Below, piece after piece: positions 5,356 through 6,843 of a DNA stretch of 6,843 bases. Position 1 is the first letter of the stretch; the number at the start of each line of letters is the position of its first letter. Source of the stretch: Candidatus Solincola tengchongensis. Its GTDB lineage: Bacteria; Actinomycetota; Geothermincolia; Geothermincolales; RBG-13-55-18. The notes under the pieces were generated by a model that worked only from the letters and a program-made list of their open reading frames with translations, made no database searches and was not told the origin of the DNA. Both the position numbers and the translations under genes were made by a program. The DNA lies in the NCBI GenBank assembly GCA_015711895.1, contig JACVJH010000192.1, forward strand, positions 1 to 6,843, in the 5' to 3' direction.

Positions 5356-6628
5356 GAGGAGGAAGAGGAGCCTCGAGGTCCGGCAAGTGAGCCCGGCGGA
5401 GAAGGAGATCGCAGTCGCCGTTTACGACGGCGAGACCCGGGTGGCGGTCATGGAGAAAGGGGTCCTGCAGGAGATCTTCGTGGAGCATGCGGACCGCCGG
5501 AGCATCGTGGGCGACATATACAAGGGCCGGGTACAGAACGTCCTGCCGGGGATGGAGGCCGCCTTCGTGGACATCGGGCATAACCGCAACGCCCTGCTCT
5601 ACGTGGGGGACATCTTCGTGGACCGGGCGAGGTCGGGAGAGAAGCCGGATATCACCAAGCTGCTCAAGGTGGGGCAACCGGTTACCGTTCAGGTCACCAA
5701 GGACCCCATGGGCGGCAAGGGCGCCCGGCTCACCACCTACCTTTCCATCCCGGGGCGTTACCTCGTGCTCCTGCCCCAGAACGACACCGTGGGCATCTCC
5801 CATAAGCTGAGCGAGCAGGACAGGGAGAGGCTGCGCCGGCTGGTGGAGGAGGTGAAGCCCCGCGGCGTGGGCCTCATCGTGCGCACCGCGGCCCGTGACG
5901 CGGAGGCCGCGGAGCTGCGGAAGAGCGTGGCCTACCTGAGCAAGGTTTGGGGCCAGGTGCGCAAGAATGCCGAAAGGAAGAGGGCCCCGGCGGTCCTCTA
6001 CCAGGAACCGGAGCTGGAGGTCAAGGTGGTACGGGACATCATGGACGCCAGCTTCGAGCGCATCCTGGTGGACTCTCACCGCTCCTTCCGCCGCCTCCGC
6101 AATTATCTGAAGATGGTGGCCCCGGACCTGGCCGATAGGGTGCTGCACTACACGGGCTCCGCGCCTCTCTTCGAGGCCCTGGACGTCAACCGGCAAATAA
6201 AGGAAGCCCTGCGCCGCGAGGTGCCCCTTCCCTCCGGCGGTTACATCGTCATCGACACCACGGAAGCCCTTACGGCCATAGACGTGAACACGGGGAGGTT
6301 CGTGGGAGACAAGTCTCTTGAGGACACCGTCCTCCAGACGAACATCGAGGCGGTCACCGAGGTGGTGAGACAACTCCGCCTGCGGGACATCGGCGGCATC
6401 ATCATCATCGACTTCATCGACATGAACGAGTCCCGCAACCGCCGGGCGGTCCTCAGGGCCCTGAACCGGGAACTGGAGAAGGACCGCACCAAGACCTACG
6501 TCGTGGAGCTCACCAAGCTGGGGCTGGTGGAGATGACCCGCAAGAACGTGTCCGAGGGGTTGATGGAGGCCTTCGGCGAGACCTGCCCGGTCTGCAACGG
6601 GAGGGGGATGGTCTTCCGGGAGCCTTGA
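5345..6628 (+). CDS. rng: Ribonuclease E/G family endoribonuclease
   Basis: Endoribonuclease that cleaves single-stranded, AU-rich RNA with a preference for 5'-monophosphate ends, acting in mRNA decay and rRNA/tRNA maturation. Numbers are from GTG 5345 (427 aa). A basic N-terminus of about 17 residues precedes the RNase H-like strands (EIAVAVYDGETRVAVMEKG). The S1 RNA-binding domain follows (SIVGDIYKGRVQNVLPGMEA, from about 53), then the 5'-sensor with GLIVRTA, where Arg180 and Thr181 match the E. coli RNase E phosphate-binding pair. The DNase I-like catalytic part has AIDVNTGRF (Asp313) and IIDFIDM (Asp356), 43 residues apart as for Asp303 and Asp346 in E. coli. CPVC (Cys414, Cys417) is the zinc link used for dimerisation. 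The protein ends ten residues later, so the small domain of RNase E/G and any degradosome scaffold are absent. It is closer to RNase G than RNase E in size. The overlap with the DUF2344 gene implies coupled translation. Confidence 0.95.
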   Translation: MLDKRRKRSLEVRQVSPAEKEIAVAVYDGETRVAVMEKGVLQEIFVEHADRRSIVGDIYKGRVQNVLPGMEAAFVDIGHNRNALLYVGDIFVDRARSGEKPDITKLLKVGQPVTVQVTKDPMGGKGARLTTYLSIPGRYLVLLPQNDTVGISHKLSEQDRERLRRLVEEVKPRGVGLIVRTAARDAEAAELRKSVAYLSKVWGQVRKNAERKRAPAVLYQEPELEVKVVRDIMDASFERILVDSHRSFRRLRNYLKMVAPDLADRVLHYTGSAPLFEALDVNRQIKEALRREVPLPSGGYIVIDTTEALTAIDVNTGRFVGDKSLEDTVLQTNIEAVTEVVRQLRLRDIGGIIIIDFIDMNESRNRRAVLRALNRELEKDRTKTYVVELTKLGLVEMTRKNVSEGLMEAFGETCPVCNGRGMVFREP

Positions 6629-6843
6629 TCGCGGAAGGCCTTTATCCGGGATATCCGGGGCGATGGGGATAGGGGATGGATGGCTGACCGGTCGCCCGTA
6701 TCCGTGGTCCGCAGGATGGCAGGGAAGGGAGTTCGTTTCCAAGGAGGAGAGGCACTGGGGACAAGGCGTGCGGGGGAGGGAAGATTTGGAGAGGGAGACG
6801 GAGCGGACCGGCCTCGCCGTGCCCGGCGGTAATGAGGAGGGCC
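6629..6843 (+). other. Non-coding tail after the RNase gene
   Basis: 215 bases of G-rich sequence. A frame starting at ATG 6663 is open to the edge, but its product is low-complexity (Gly, Arg, Glu, Trp) and it has no good SD. No stem followed by a T-run was found, so transcription may continue rightward. GAGGAGGG at 6834-6841 resembles a strong SD at the very edge. Confidence 0.5.
6834..6841 (+). promoter_or_regulatory. SD-like sequence for a gene starting beyond the window
   Basis: GAGGAGGG ends two bases before the right edge, so a start codon would be expected a few bases outside. In many Gram-positive-type genomes rplU (ribosomal protein bL21), rpmA and obg follow an RNase E/G gene, making rplU the first guess. 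That identity cannot be seen here. An ATG at 6832 overlaps the element and is a less likely start. Confidence 0.4.

Noticed and set aside
6622..6660. Promoter-like TTGATC with GGATAT just after the RNase stop
   Set aside because: The -10 match is poor, and the -35 overlaps the stop codon of the gene by chance.
5330..6742. 470-residue open frame on the minus strand over the RNase gene
   Set aside because: Antisense shadow of RNase E/G; His/Asp/Val/Leu-biased composition and no family match.
6663..6843. Open frame from ATG 6663 to the window edge
   Set aside because: Low-complexity product, no good SD, and no family resemblance in the 60 codons visible.

Overview
This is a high-GC bacterial chromosome segment with every supported gene on the + strand. 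It holds the end of a division/cell-wall locus (ftsQ, then ftsZ), followed by an unrelated three-gene set: a B12-binding-type radical SAM protein, its small DUF2344 partner, and an RNase E/G-family endoribonuclease. I see no mobile element, CRISPR array, tRNA or rRNA. ftsQ next to ftsZ with no ftsA between them, high GC, frequent GTG/TTG starts and the radical SAM/DUF2344/RNase set suggest a Gram-positive-type lineage, most likely a deep-branching Actinomycetota. That placement is inference from gene order and needs a phylogeny.

Layout. 1-34: tail of an unidentified upstream gene. 35-829: ftsQ. 830-1345: a 516-base gap with a GC-rich stem-loop, a strong sigma70-type promoter (TTAACA, 18-base spacer, TATAAT), a perfect 8-bp inverted repeat at the predicted transcription start, and a roughly 360-nt purine-rich leader with several hand-found stems. 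1346-2407: ftsZ with a strong Shine-Dalgarno (SD). 2408-2487: an imperfect palindrome and then a classic intrinsic terminator, so ftsZ looks like its own transcription unit. 2488-2899: non-coding, with a weaker promoter candidate (TTGTCA, 18-base spacer, TAATAT) and a stem-loop at its predicted start. 2900-6628: three overlapping, translationally coupled genes. 6629-6843: no supported gene, but an SD-like sequence at the right edge suggests another gene starts just outside.

How the genes work together. FtsQ is the single-pass membrane protein linking early and late divisome proteins, and FtsZ is the tubulin-like GTPase that forms the ring. FtsZ's private promoter, long leader and terminator suggest its level is set apart from the upstream wall genes. 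In the second block, the radical SAM protein and DUF2344 protein belong to linked families without an established reaction, and RNase E/G processes and decays RNA. Overlaps of 4 and 11 nt, each with a strong SD inside the upstream gene, imply one polycistronic mRNA and balanced synthesis. An RNA-related role for the radical SAM pair is suggested by this context but not shown by the sequence.
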